Assembly (NCBI GenBank): GCA_036375215.1
Contig: DASUSH010000094.1
Span: forward strand, 1 to 64,000
Source of the DNA: DASUSH01 sp036375215
Lineage (GTDB): Bacteria > Actinomycetota > Thermoleophilia > Solirubrobacterales > 70-9
Length of the DNA: 64,000 nt
Direction of reading: 5' to 3'
Made by a program: the position numbers and the translations under genes
Notes under the pieces: model-generated
Told to the model about the DNA's origin: nothing
Database searches by the model: none
Seen by the model: only the letters and a program-made list of their open reading frames with translations
Shown: positions 52,601 to 60,689 of the stretch, piece after piece
How positions within the stretch are numbered: position 1 is the first letter of the stretch
Layout of the letters: each line of letters starts with the position of its first letter

Positions 52601-53185
52601 CTGGAACGCCCAGACGCCCCACGAGGTCGACGAGTACATCGGCGACGAGTGGTTGTGCGTCGCGGTCATCGTCAGCGTCTCGCGCGTGACCGGGCAGTCC
52701 GCGGTGCCGCCCGTCGCCTCCTGCGTGAGCGCGCGCTGCTCGAGGATCTGCGCGGCGCGGCGGTAGAGCAGGTCCTGGGGCACGTACTGGTTCGTCTTGA
52801 CGATCGCGACCGGCGCCCCCTCGCCGCCGTCGATGACGAGCGCGCGCACGTCGAGGCGCGACTGGAGGCCGTAGGAATTCTCCCGCCGAGTGGAGTGGGC
52901 CGTCGGGTCGTAGGTGCCGTCGCTGGGGTCGACGCCGAAGGCGCAGGCGTGCTCGGCGGTGGCCTCGGCCGCGCCGGCCGGGTCGCCGTCCTCGAGCGAG
53001 CCCTGGGTCTCCTCGGCGCCGTCGGTGAGGCAGTCGCCGGCGTACTGGCCGGCGGCGGCGCCGACGTGCCACGAGGCGTCGACCTTCGCGGCCCCCGCCG
53101 TGACCTGGGCCTGCGCCGTGCCGGCGCCGAACATCAGCGCGGTCGCGATCAGCCCTGCCAGCGTGCCTGTGAGCTTCCTTGTCAC
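49685..53185 (-). CDS. Secreted ceramidase-like protein with RTX tail, no GDVSP serine
   Basis: From GTG 53185, behind a clear SD (AGGGAGGAG), the protein has 1166 residues. It has a signal peptide (LAGLIATALMFGAGTAQA), ceramidase-like motifs TATHNHSSPMYSS and NFSLHPEFLEGNDLLSGD, and at the position of GDVSP the sequence QGAVGTAEPERS, which lacks the nucleophilic Ser. Residues about 800-1030 are beta-rich. A Pro/Gly linker with a GDPPP repeat follows, then RTX units (AGDDCIAGGRGDDRISG, GGDDRLTGGPGNDVIAGG) and a Cys pair. It may bind substrate or use other chemistry. The frame extends to 53260, but the SD supports 53185. Confidence 0.8.
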   Translation of the reverse strand: MTRKLTGTLAGLIATALMFGAGTAQAQVTAGAAKVDASWHVGAAAGQYAGDCLTDGAEETQGSLEDGDPAGAAEATAEHACAFGVDPSDGTYDPTAHSTRRENSYGLQSRLDVRALVIDGGEGAPVAIVKTNQYVPQDLLYRRAAQILEQRALTQEATGGTADCPVTRETLTMTATHNHSSPMYSSTSWGVWAFQDVFDVRFYNYLAERIAEAVVKACAAREPVRVGASVGSFDKTHRHSFGPAVADDGTPAGYPNDETDHDLTVIRFDTLDGKPLANLVNFSLHPEFLEGNDLLSGDYVAPLERMTDRATGALTVYTQGAVGTAEPERSTYHSLHERLEFTHRDYAQAEYGASLMSKKVVDVWRDVEAGTPDDPERFVPFASDVPVQMSDRWFPGPFSHPYPGVSNCRTDSVLGDAAGVPIAGLPDCQRLPGGLSSFSDALGLPDVPPADQDGDPGLTTDDFQELGIPVPENYSAPAYTGLEEDIDIHLQGIRLGEIYLPICSCEQWFDQSKNIETRTNTVAGDEWLGYDWGARCTKRGDGTYRPYDEPGASGTGTWDCPNPGDPAQTLPPVSDHELRRMRAQVLNPANGWNDAENVLTAESEPTEVTEIKGNFSHDDDDTSAALGYTLTVPISMANDYNGYIASYREYQRGDHYRKALTGWGPHSSDYMASRLVTLGRQLKDADVELPTDQVQEQALAAKAEADQAINDVRAQALGDAGTAAIEAYEAALPDDGGEAGATEDGQPEDVERFDATFFTWVGGSNYTDDPEVQVLRRTADGWEQWADQSGELPVTVEFPSGLESAPGYAAGQQEWRWTAHFEAFVAPFDVGRPERATPAGTYKFVVAGERREGGAVVPYEIESKTFEVLPWDGITVSDLRADPGGTVSFAATGPEPSAEGATGSVDYPDSYAGDPRAAQFIRDERTTLTARGESETFCFTCSFRPWLDSGEAARARVTFVGAGGEAEDVAATRQGDRWVTERALGEGESAFVGAGCVEDEYGNFNGAGSVTAVGAAAEPPAATEACFGDPPTEEPPPADPPPGDPPPGDPPPGDTGGDGTLPNAGDDGAAGPLPGPGTVPPACTRGTRRDERLEGTAGDDCIAGGRGDDRISGKGGDDRLTGGPGNDVIAGGAGADEIACGPGKGDVARADRADTVTGCEKVRGRG

Positions 53186-53256
53186 CGAGTCACTCCTCCC
53201 TGGAAACGAAGCTCTCGCTCTCACGAACGGACCGACGCGGCGAGGATCACGCCGCC

Positions 53257-54495
53257 TCACCTCTGCACGAAGATCGCCGAGGTGAGCGCGAGCGCCCCGA
53301 CCGTGTTGCGGCAGTAGGTCGTGCTCGAGCCGAAGAGCTCGTCGCAGGCGGCCTCGCGCGCCGCCCGCCCGTCGCCCACGTTCAGCTCGGCCCGCACCCA
53401 GGTCGCCCAGGCCGGGACGGTGAAGCCGCGCTTGTACCTCCCCGCGCCGACCGTGCTCTCGGACCCGATCTGCCGCCCGCCGGCGCCGACCAGGCGGAGC
53501 TTCGCCCCGGGCGCGCCCTCGACCCGCACGCGAAACGCGCCCGAGCGCGGCGCCGCGTCGCCCGCCATCGACTCGAAGCGGCCGTCCCGATCCGCGTCCG
53601 CCTCGAGGAAGAGCCGCGGACCACCCAGGTTCGGCGGCTGGTGGCTCACGAAGGTGTGGCCGCGGCGGAGGCCCGCGAGGACGCCGGCGGCGGTGCGCTC
53701 CTCTGCGTAGACCCAGGTCGTCGGCTGCCCGGCGCCCTGGATCGGCGTGGTCGCGACGTAGTGGTTGTCGGAGCCGCCCGTCACCGCCACCCGCTCGCCC
53801 GCGTCGAGGAAGCCCTCCCAGAAGCGGATCGCCGTGTCGTTGTCGGACGCCGAGGGCAGGGGCGGCTGGTAGAGCCGCGAGATGTTCCAGACCTCGACGG
53901 TGTCCGGCACGACCTCGTGGCCGAGCTTCCAGTCGAGCTCGGCGCCGGTCGCGCCCTCCGCGGGGTGGTTGATCTGGAAGACCCCGTCTAGGGGCGGCGC
54001 GCGCAGCTCGTCGGCGGCCGCCTGGACCGCCGGCGCGCTCGAGCCGGAGCCGACGAGGCGCGTCGCGCCCAGCATCTGCGCGTGGCCGTCGAGCGAGTTC
54101 TCGTATGCCGGGACGCCGATCACCCCGTCGTCCGGCCCCGGCCAGCCCGGGTCGGACTGCGAGCGGACGTCGTTGTGGTCGGTGATCGCGAGGAAGTCGA
54201 GGCCGCGTGACTCCGCCACCGCGAACTGGCTCGCCACCGAGTGGCCGAGCGTGAAGGCCTCCTCGGGGCCGGTGTTGTCGTCGCCCGGCCCCCCGAAGGA
54301 GTCGTGCGAGTAGGTCGTGTGCACGTGCAGGTCACCGGCGAGCCACTCGCCGGCGAACGCGGGTCCGGCCGTGGCCACCCCGAGCGCGAGCGCGGCAGCG
54401 AACGCCGCAACCCCCGCGAAGATCCCCCTCCTCGCGCGCATCCCGGCCGGGAGGCTAGACGCGGGCGCCGCCGCGCGCGCCGGTTCGCGCCTCAT
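53257..54495 (-). CDS. Secreted PHP-domain metallohydrolase (CehA/McbA-like)
   Basis: The 412-residue protein has a signal peptide (GVAAFAAALALGVATAGPAFA) and a PHP domain with metal ligands in GDLHVHTTYSHDS, LAITDHNDV, FQINHPAEG and TGGSDNHYVA. CehA-type PHP proteins are phosphodiesterases or other hydrolases. The C-terminal 110 residues form a beta-rich domain ending with two Cys in ACDELFGSSTTYCRN. Start and GH36 stop overlap as ATGA. The ceramidase-like gene follows 71 bp downstream. Confidence 0.84.
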   Translation of the reverse strand: MRREPARAAAPASSLPAGMRARRGIFAGVAAFAAALALGVATAGPAFAGEWLAGDLHVHTTYSHDSFGGPGDDNTGPEEAFTLGHSVASQFAVAESRGLDFLAITDHNDVRSQSDPGWPGPDDGVIGVPAYENSLDGHAQMLGATRLVGSGSSAPAVQAAADELRAPPLDGVFQINHPAEGATGAELDWKLGHEVVPDTVEVWNISRLYQPPLPSASDNDTAIRFWEGFLDAGERVAVTGGSDNHYVATTPIQGAGQPTTWVYAEERTAAGVLAGLRRGHTFVSHQPPNLGGPRLFLEADADRDGRFESMAGDAAPRSGAFRVRVEGAPGAKLRLVGAGGRQIGSESTVGAGRYKRGFTVPAWATWVRAELNVGDGRAAREAACDELFGSSTTYCRNTVGALALTSAIFVQR

Positions 54496-57083
54496 CCCTG
54501 GTCCCTCTCCCTGACCGTCTCGCAGCCGCGGACGCGGTCACCGCGGTCGACGACCGCGACGTCCTCGCCCCGCCCGCAGCTGACCGCGTCCGCGCCGGGG
54601 CCACCGGTGAGCCGGTCGTTGCCGGCCAGGCCGCTCAGCCCGTCGTCGCCGCGCCCGCCCGCGATGCAGTCGTCGCCCGCCGTGCCGCGCAGCCGCTCGC
54701 CGCGGCGCGTGCCTCGCACGCAGCGCGGCGCGGGCGGCGGGCCTTGAAGCGCGTTCTCGCCGGCGGCGCCGGGTGCCGCGTTGTCGCTGGGCACGGGCGT
54801 CTCCATCTCGGGGACGGTGGGGGCCGTCCCCTCCGGCTCCGGCAGCGCCCGGATCACGAGCACGCGCGCGGTCTCCTTCTCGGGCAGCTCGACCCCGATG
54901 CCCTCGGCGAGCTCCGCCGAGGTGGCCGTGCCGACCCGCTCGCCCGTGGGGCCCTCGAGGAGCTCGAAGGTGCGGCCCGGTGGCACGTTGCGAAGCGCGA
55001 TCCGCCGCGCCGGGTCGTCCGAGCCCTGGCGGAAGGCGAGCAGCGCCCCCTCGCCGCGCTGCGGATCCCAAGGCTGGAGCGCGGTCCACCCGCGTTCGAG
55101 CGGGTCGGCGAGGAGCGGGTAGACCATGCCGCCGAGGAGCGCGCGGTGCTCGCGGTAGAAGCGGGTCCACTCCGCTGCCCGGACGACGACGTCGGCCGGG
55201 ACATCGCGGAGGTCGCTGAAGAACGTGAGGTGGGACGGCAGCGCCGCCGCCATCAGCGTGTCGACCGGGTAGCGCTCCCACTGGCGCGCGCCCAGGAAGT
55301 GCTGGCCGATCGCGAAGCTCGGCACGTAGCCGCCGAGGTTCCAGAGGTTGTGCAGGAGACGGTCGGGCTCGGGCGAGCCGTTCTGGAACCAGGTCGGCCC
55401 GCGGCTCACCGACTCGTACGGGAAGAGGCGGTAGTCGTTGGTCTCGTCGACCTGGAGCGTGACATCGGGGTGGTCCGCGCGCAGGCGGTCGAGCATCGCC
55501 ATGAACTCCTCGCGGAACTCGTACGCGTCGCCCTGGCCGGCGCAGTCGAACCAGTGCAGGAAGTCGAACTTGAAGTAGCGCACGCCCCAGCTCTCGATCG
55601 CCTCGCGGATCCGTGCCTCGACGTGCGGGATCGCGTCCGGGCCCCAGGCCCCGATGCCCGCCTCGTTCGAGCCCGACTCCGGGTCGGCCGCGTTGTAGAC
55701 GGCGGTCCCCTCGCCGAGCGGCGTGCAGGCCCACTCGGGATGGCGGCGGAAGGTCTCCGACGCCGGGTTGAAGTGCATTGGGCTCATCCACAGCCCGAGC
55801 TTCATCGGCGCGATCTCCTGCCGGACCGCCTCGAAGCGCGGGTCCGGGAAGCGCGGCGCGAACTTCACCGGGTCCTCGTCGTGGCGCGGCTCCGGGTGCT
55901 CGGGCGAGTCCGGGTACCAGTCGCCGGAGATGGCCTGCCAGCCGTCGTCGAGAATGAACGTCTCGACGCCGAGGTCGCGCGCGATCGGGGCGATGCGGCG
56001 CACCGTCGCGATGTCGACGTCGTCCTTGGCCCCGGTCGAGATCGCGTTCCGGTCGGTCCCGTTCGAGTTGAACGTGACGTCGCGGTCGTAGGGCTCGAGC
56101 CGGTGCTCGGTCAGGTAGCGGTGGAACTGCCACGGCTCGTCGCCGTCGTGGTCGCCGAAGCCCGTGAAGACCGGCTCGAGCGCGAGCGGCGCACCCGGGC
56201 CGACGACCCGGAAGCGGCCGGCGGGTCCGCCGGGCAGGAGCTCCGGCAGCGGGTTCTCGACGTGCGCCTGCTCCTCGAAGGGCCCGAGCGAGGCGACGTC
56301 CCGCCCGTACTCGACGCCGACGCCCGCCAGCTCGCCGTCGTAGACGGCCCGCGAGGACGGCGCGTCGTAGCGCTCCATCGCCATGAACAGGGTGCGCTCG
56401 CCGCGCGCGGCCGAGAGCCACTCGCCCGGCCCCGCGAGCGCCTCGCCCGATGCAGCGGAGCGGCTCTCCCGCCAGGTGCCCGGGTGGCGGTCGCCCACCG
56501 TCAACGGCGGGCCTTCGTAGCCGGGCTCGCGCCAGTCGGCGCCGCCCCGCATGGCGGTGATCGTGGGGGTGGCGGCGCCCACGGCCGCCTCGTCGAGCAT
56601 CGCCGAGGTGATCGCGAGCGGCGCCGCGGACTCGATCGTGGTCTGGGTCCGGAAGCCGGCGACGCCGGGGTACGCCTCGGCGACCCGGGTAATGGTGAGC
56701 GGCGCGGGTGAGCCCGCGGCCGCGGCGGGCACGAGCGTCATCGTCACCCGCAGGCCGCCCCGCGCCAGCCGCTCGACGGCGGCGTCGCGGGCGGCGAACG
56801 CCTCGCTGCCGATCTCGGCCGCCCCGAGGCCGAGGCTGAAATCTCGGTGACCGGCGCTCCAGGCCTCTCCCCCGCGCCGCTTGTCCACGAGCGCGGTGGT
56901 CGCGAAGGCGTCGCGGCTCCAGCTGCGCTCGACCAGGTCGTTGCCGAGCGTGACCGCCGCGGGCGTCACCTCGACGTAGACGTCGCCGTCGCGGACGGTC
57001 TCGGCGGTCGCGCCCGCCGGCGCGGAGAGCGCGAGCACGGCGGCGAACCCCAGCGCGATCCTTGCGACGGTGCCCCGCATCAC
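54492..57083 (-). CDS. Secreted GH36-type alpha-galactosidase-like enzyme with RTX tail
   Basis: The 863-residue protein has a signal peptide (IALGFAAVLALSAPAGATA), a beta-sandwich N-terminal domain, and a GH36/melibiase barrel: ETFILDDGWQ, LGLWMSPMHFNP, YFKFDFLHW (nucleophile Asp region), and LQVDETNDYRLFPYE. The usual CSGG acid/base motif of GH36 is not obvious. The last 110 residues are a Pro linker plus RTX units (AGDDCIAGGRGDDGLSG, GGPGADAVSCGRGED) and a Cys pair. It probably removes alpha-linked galactose-like sugars outside the cell. It follows obg by 27 bp. Confidence 0.85.
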   Translation of the reverse strand: MMRGTVARIALGFAAVLALSAPAGATAETVRDGDVYVEVTPAAVTLGNDLVERSWSRDAFATTALVDKRRGGEAWSAGHRDFSLGLGAAEIGSEAFAARDAAVERLARGGLRVTMTLVPAAAAGSPAPLTITRVAEAYPGVAGFRTQTTIESAAPLAITSAMLDEAAVGAATPTITAMRGGADWREPGYEGPPLTVGDRHPGTWRESRSAASGEALAGPGEWLSAARGERTLFMAMERYDAPSSRAVYDGELAGVGVEYGRDVASLGPFEEQAHVENPLPELLPGGPAGRFRVVGPGAPLALEPVFTGFGDHDGDEPWQFHRYLTEHRLEPYDRDVTFNSNGTDRNAISTGAKDDVDIATVRRIAPIARDLGVETFILDDGWQAISGDWYPDSPEHPEPRHDEDPVKFAPRFPDPRFEAVRQEIAPMKLGLWMSPMHFNPASETFRRHPEWACTPLGEGTAVYNAADPESGSNEAGIGAWGPDAIPHVEARIREAIESWGVRYFKFDFLHWFDCAGQGDAYEFREEFMAMLDRLRADHPDVTLQVDETNDYRLFPYESVSRGPTWFQNGSPEPDRLLHNLWNLGGYVPSFAIGQHFLGARQWERYPVDTLMAAALPSHLTFFSDLRDVPADVVVRAAEWTRFYREHRALLGGMVYPLLADPLERGWTALQPWDPQRGEGALLAFRQGSDDPARRIALRNVPPGRTFELLEGPTGERVGTATSAELAEGIGVELPEKETARVLVIRALPEPEGTAPTVPEMETPVPSDNAAPGAAGENALQGPPPAPRCVRGTRRGERLRGTAGDDCIAGGRGDDGLSGLAGNDRLTGGPGADAVSCGRGEDVAVVDRGDRVRGCETVRERDQG

Positions 57084-57110
57084 CCCCGGAACGGAGGCGA
57101 GGCCCGAACG

Positions 57111-58412
57111 TCACGGGTGCAGCTCGAACGCCTCCTCGCCGACCCGGACCTCGTCGCCGGGCTCGAAGCCGGCGGAGCGCAGCGCGGCGATCACGCCGAT
57201 CTCGTTCAGCCGCTGTTCGACGTACGCGAGCGCCTCGTGGTTGGCGAGGTCGTGGCGGGCGAAGAGCAGCTCGACGCCCCGGCCCTCGACGCGGAAGGCG
57301 CCCTCATCCTCGCGCACGACGGTGTAGCCGCCCTCGCCGGCGGGGCGGTAGACGCGGTGCTCGGCCTCGAACTCGGGCTCCGGCGCAGCGGCCGCGGGGA
57401 CGGCGGGGACGGTCCCCTCCCCGGGGACGTTGGCTGCGATCGTGCCGCGGAGCTCGTCGAGCCCGGCGCCGGTCGCGGCGGAGGTCGCGACGACGCCGGC
57501 GACCGCGTCGCCGACGCGTTCGCGAAACTCGGCGACCGCCTCCTCGGCGCGCTCGGCGGGGACCAGGTCGGACTTGGAGAGCACGATGAGCTCCGGCAGG
57601 CGGGCGAGCCCGTGGCCGTACTCGCCGAGCTCCGACCGGACGGCGCGGTAGCGGTCGAGGGCATCATCGCCCGCCTCGGTCTCGATCGCGACGACGTGGA
57701 CGAGCATCCGGCAGCGCTCGACGTGGGCGAGGAACTCGTGGCCGAGCCCGGCCCCCTCGGCGGCGCCCTCGATCAGACCGGGGATGTCGGCGAGGACGAG
57801 CTGGCGGTCCGCCAGCTCCAGTGTCCCGAGCACCGGCGAAGTGGTCGTGAACGGATAGCCGGCGACCTTCGGGGCCGCCCGCGTCAGGCGGCCTAGCAGC
57901 GACGACTTGCCCGCGTTGGGGAGCCCGACGAGGCCGGCGTCCGCGAGCAGCTTGAGCCGCAGCTCGATCCAGCCCGAGCGGCCCTCGAGCCCCCGCTCGG
58001 CGAAGCGGGGCGCCTGCCGGGTCGAGTTCGCGAAGCGCTTGTTGCCGTGCCCGCCGAGGCCGCCGGCCGCGACGATCGCGCGCTGCCCGGGCTCGACCAG
58101 GTCGAAGCGCTCACCGTCGAGCCCGACCGCCTGGGTCCCAGGCGGGACCAGGATCAGCCGGTCCTCGCCGCGGGCGCCGTGGCGCTGCTTGCCCTGGCCG
58201 TGCACGCCCTTCGCGGCCCGATGGTGAGGCGCCCGCCGCAAGGACTCGAGATCGCGCCGCGAGGGATCGCAGACGAGCACGACGTCGCCGCCGCGGCCGC
58301 CGTCGCCGCCGTCGGGCCCGCCACGCGGAACGTGCGCTTCGCGGCGGAAGCTGACGCAGCCGTTGCCGCCGCGGCCGCCCTCGACCCAGATCTTCGCCCG
58401 ATCCGCGAACAC
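57111..58412 (-). CDS. obg: GTPase Obg/CgtA
   Basis: This 433-residue GTPase has the Gly-rich Obg fold (VEGGRGGNGCVSFRREAHVPRGGPDGG without break in the window), the G domain with GLPNAGKSSLLGRLT, DIPGLIEGA, SKSDLV and SAATG, and a C-terminal OCT domain (about residues 350-433, EHRVYRPAGEGGYTV). It acts in 50S maturation and stress control. The linker between the G and OCT domains carries a GGGGACGGTCCCC motif. The start is GTG. TAGATT lies 6 nt before it. Normal gene order would have proB next; here four exported enzymes intervene. Confidence 0.97.
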   Translation of the reverse strand: MFADRAKIWVEGGRGGNGCVSFRREAHVPRGGPDGGDGGRGGDVVLVCDPSRRDLESLRRAPHHRAAKGVHGQGKQRHGARGEDRLILVPPGTQAVGLDGERFDLVEPGQRAIVAAGGLGGHGNKRFANSTRQAPRFAERGLEGRSGWIELRLKLLADAGLVGLPNAGKSSLLGRLTRAAPKVAGYPFTTTSPVLGTLELADRQLVLADIPGLIEGAAEGAGLGHEFLAHVERCRMLVHVVAIETEAGDDALDRYRAVRSELGEYGHGLARLPELIVLSKSDLVPAERAEEAVAEFRERVGDAVAGVVATSAATGAGLDELRGTIAANVPGEGTVPAVPAAAAPEPEFEAEHRVYRPAGEGGYTVVREDEGAFRVEGRGVELLFARHDLANHEALAYVEQRLNEIGVIAALRSAGFEPGDEVRVGEEAFELHP

Positions 58413-58418
58413 GCGCCC

Positions 58419-58424
58419 AATCTA
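58419..58424 (-). promoter_or_regulatory. -10-like hexamer for obg
   Basis: TAGATT on the minus strand ends 6 nt before the obg GTG. Its TAG is also the stop codon of the upstream gene, so the match is weaker evidence than intergenic ones. Confidence 0.3.
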
Positions 58425-59120
58425 GGTCTGCAGGGCAGCGAACCGCGCCGCGAGGAAATCGTGCGCCACCGGGCCCGGATCGCCGGACTCGATCAGCGCG
58501 GCATAGGCGAGCTCGGCGCCGGGAAAGCCCGCCGCGTTCCAGAGCTCGCCCTCGGGCCTCGCGGTCCAGGGCCCGACGTACAGGTACGGCTCGGCGTGGT
58601 CCGCGTCGCCGGGCGAAGCGCCGTAGTTCGCGCGCTCCCCCTTCGCCTCGGCACCGGCCTCGATCGCGAGGTCGAAGTGCTCGGGCCAGAGGATCGCCGG
58701 CGACGGCTCGGCTCCGTCCGGGAGGGCGTCGCGGAAGCGCGCCAGCAGGTCGGCGGCGAAGGCGTAGAAGGCGGCGAGCGCGGCGGCGGCGTCGGGATCG
58801 ATCGCCAGCGGGGTCTCGTCGGCCGGCATGCCGTCCGGGAGCAGCTCGGGGCCGAGCAGCTCGGCCCCCGCGGCGATGCTCTCGAGCGCCGCACGGCGCT
58901 CCTCCCCACCGGCCTCGAGGACCAGCTCCGCTCCCTCCACCCGCACCACGGTCCGCTCCCCGCCGAGCTCGAACGGCGGCGTCCCGAAGCCGCCGGGCGC
59001 CGGCGTCAGCGCGATCTCGTTGTGCGGCTTGCGGGCGGGCGCGACGAGCTCCTCGGCGACCCGGTGAAGCGCGTCGCGGGTCGCGGCGAAGCCGGGCGGC
59101 AGCGGATGGAGGCTGTCCAT
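58422..59120 (-). CDS. Conserved hypothetical protein (soluble, acidic)
   Basis: From ATG 59120 (MDSLHPLPPGFAATRDALHR) the protein is 232 residues. Recognisable stretches are PARKPHNEIALTPAPGGFGTPPFELGGE, WPEHFDLAIEAG and ASPGDADHAEPYLYVGPW. No signal or membrane segment is present. I do not recognise a named function. The larger frame to 60002 is the shadow of the antiporter gene. The start is 75 bp from the divergent antiporter gene. Confidence 0.72.
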   Translation of the reverse strand: MDSLHPLPPGFAATRDALHRVAEELVAPARKPHNEIALTPAPGGFGTPPFELGGERTVVRVEGAELVLEAGGEERRAALESIAAGAELLGPELLPDGMPADETPLAIDPDAAAALAAFYAFAADLLARFRDALPDGAEPSPAILWPEHFDLAIEAGAEAKGERANYGASPGDADHAEPYLYVGPWTARPEGELWNAAGFPGAELAYAALIESGDPGPVAHDFLAARFAALQT

Positions 59121-59195
59121 GCGGCGATTGTGGCGGGACTCGCCGCCCCGCGTCGGCCGGGTGTAACGCGGCGGGCTCGGCGGCGACACACCCGC

Positions 59196-60425
59196 ATGGA
59201 GGAGATCTCGTTCACCGGGCTCCTGATCGTCACCGCCGTCGCCTTCGCCGCCCCCCTCGCGCTCGGCGCCGCGCCCGGCCTCCGCTTCCCCTCGGTGGTC
59301 GTCGAGATCGTCGCGGGAATCCTGATCGGTCCGAACGTCCTCGGCTGGGTCGAGCCGGACCCGGCGATCGAGGTGATCGCGGTCGTCGGGCTCGCGTTCC
59401 TGCTCTTCCTCGCCGGCCTCGAGATCGACCTCTCCCGGCTGCGCGGCCTGATCCTGCGCAACGCCGCCCTCGGGTTCGGCCTCTCGCTCGTCCTCGCCCT
59501 CGGCGCCGGCCTCGCGCTCGACGTCGCGGGCCTCGCCGGCGCCCCGCTCCTCGTCGCGATCATCCTCGTCTCGACCTCGCTCGGGATCGTCGTCCCCGTG
59601 CTGAAGGACGCCGGCCGGGCGTCCTCCGGGTTCGGCCAGCTCGTGATCGCCGCCGCGACGATCGCCGACTTCGCCGCGATCGTGCTGCTCTCGCTCCTGT
59701 TCTCGCGGGAGGCGACCGGGACGGCGACCAAGGTGCTCCTGCTCGGCAGCTTCGTGCTCCTGATCGCCGCGGTCGCCGCCGGCCTGGTCCGCGCCGAGCG
59801 ATCGCCCCGGGTCTCCGGCCTCCTGCTGCGACTCCAGGACACGACCGCGCAGATCCGGGTACGAGGCGCATTCGTCCTGCTCGTCGGCTTCGCCGCGCTC
59901 GCGGAGACGCTCGGCCTCGAGACGATTCTCGGGGCCTTCGCGGCCGGCGTGATCGTCGGCGGCATCGACCGCGACGAGATGCACACCCACCCGGAGTTCC
60001 ACGTCAAGCTCCAGGCGGTCGGCTACGGCGTCTTCATCCCGATCTTCTTCGTCGCCAGCGGGCTCGCCATCGATCCCGGCGCCGTCCTCGGGTCGAGCTC
60101 GGCCCTGATCGCCGTACCCGCCTTCCTGGCCTGCCTGCTCGCGGTCCGCGGCCTCCCCGCCCTGCTCTATCGCGGCCAGGCGACCCGCCGCGAGATCGCC
60201 GCCGCCGCGCTCCTGCAGGCGACCTCGCTGCCGTTCATCGTCGCCGCCACCGAGATCGGCCGCGAGCTCGGCATGCTCGGCGAGTCCGAGGCCGGCGGCC
60301 TGATCTTCGCCGGCCTGCTCTCGGTCATGGCCTTCCCCGCGGTCGCGCTCGGCCTGCTCGGTGGCGGCGAACGCGAGCCCGGTCCCGCGACGGGTCCGAT
60401 CGCCCCGGCCGCCGGGGCCGGCTAG
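59196..60425 (+). CDS. CPA2-type Na+/H+ (cation/proton) antiporter
   Basis: The 409-residue membrane protein has about 12-13 hydrophobic segments. Family motifs are VVEIVAGILIGPNVLGWVEP, FLLFLAGLEIDLSRLR, STSLGIVVPVLKDAG, IADFAAIVLLSLLF (conserved acidic residue), and LETILGAFAAGVIVGG; the cytoplasmic KefB-like RCK domain is absent. It exchanges protons for Na+ or K+. It stands alone on the plus strand between the hypothetical gene and the anti-sigma gene. Confidence 0.9.
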   Translation: MEEISFTGLLIVTAVAFAAPLALGAAPGLRFPSVVVEIVAGILIGPNVLGWVEPDPAIEVIAVVGLAFLLFLAGLEIDLSRLRGLILRNAALGFGLSLVLALGAGLALDVAGLAGAPLLVAIILVSTSLGIVVPVLKDAGRASSGFGQLVIAAATIADFAAIVLLSLLFSREATGTATKVLLLGSFVLLIAAVAAGLVRAERSPRVSGLLLRLQDTTAQIRVRGAFVLLVGFAALAETLGLETILGAFAAGVIVGGIDRDEMHTHPEFHVKLQAVGYGVFIPIFFVASGLAIDPGAVLGSSSALIAVPAFLACLLAVRGLPALLYRGQATRREIAAAALLQATSLPFIVAATEIGRELGMLGESEAGGLIFAGLLSVMAFPAVALGLLGGGEREPGPATGPIAPAAGAG

Positions 60426-60437
60426 GCCCGGGCGGGC

Positions 60438-60689
60438 TCAGCGTCCGCGGCGCTCGCGGAAGGCCGCGATCAGGTCGTCGAGCCCCGCCGGCGGAGCGGT
60501 GCCGCCGATGCCGCGCAGGGCGGTCACGGTCTGGCGCATCTGGGCGAGGTATGCCTCGCAGCCCTCGCACTCCTCGAGGTGCGCCTCGAGCCGGACGCGC
60601 TCTTCCTCGCTCAGGCGCCGCTCGAGGTAGTCGGTGACGATCTCGACCACCTCGACGCAATCCATCTGCTCCACTTCGTAAGCGCTCAT
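60438..60689 (-). CDS. Zinc-finger anti-sigma factor
   Basis: The 83-residue protein has the ZAS zinc-binding pattern HLEECEGCEAY (H-x3-C-x2-C) preceded by the usual acidic helix (DCVEVVEIVTDYLERRLSEEER). There is no transmembrane segment, so it is a soluble anti-sigma factor, possibly redox-sensitive. Its start overlaps the sigma factor stop (ATGA), and it would control that sigma factor. ATG at codon 9 is an alternative start. Confidence 0.88.
   Translation of the reverse strand: MSAYEVEQMDCVEVVEIVTDYLERRLSEEERVRLEAHLEECEGCEAYLAQMRQTVTALRGIGGTAPPAGLDDLIAAFRERRGR

Noticed and set aside
58422..60002. A 526-codon version of the hypothetical protein gene.
   Set aside because: The upstream 290 codons lie opposite the antiporter gene and are charged low-complexity shadow; ATG 59120 gives a normal globular protein.
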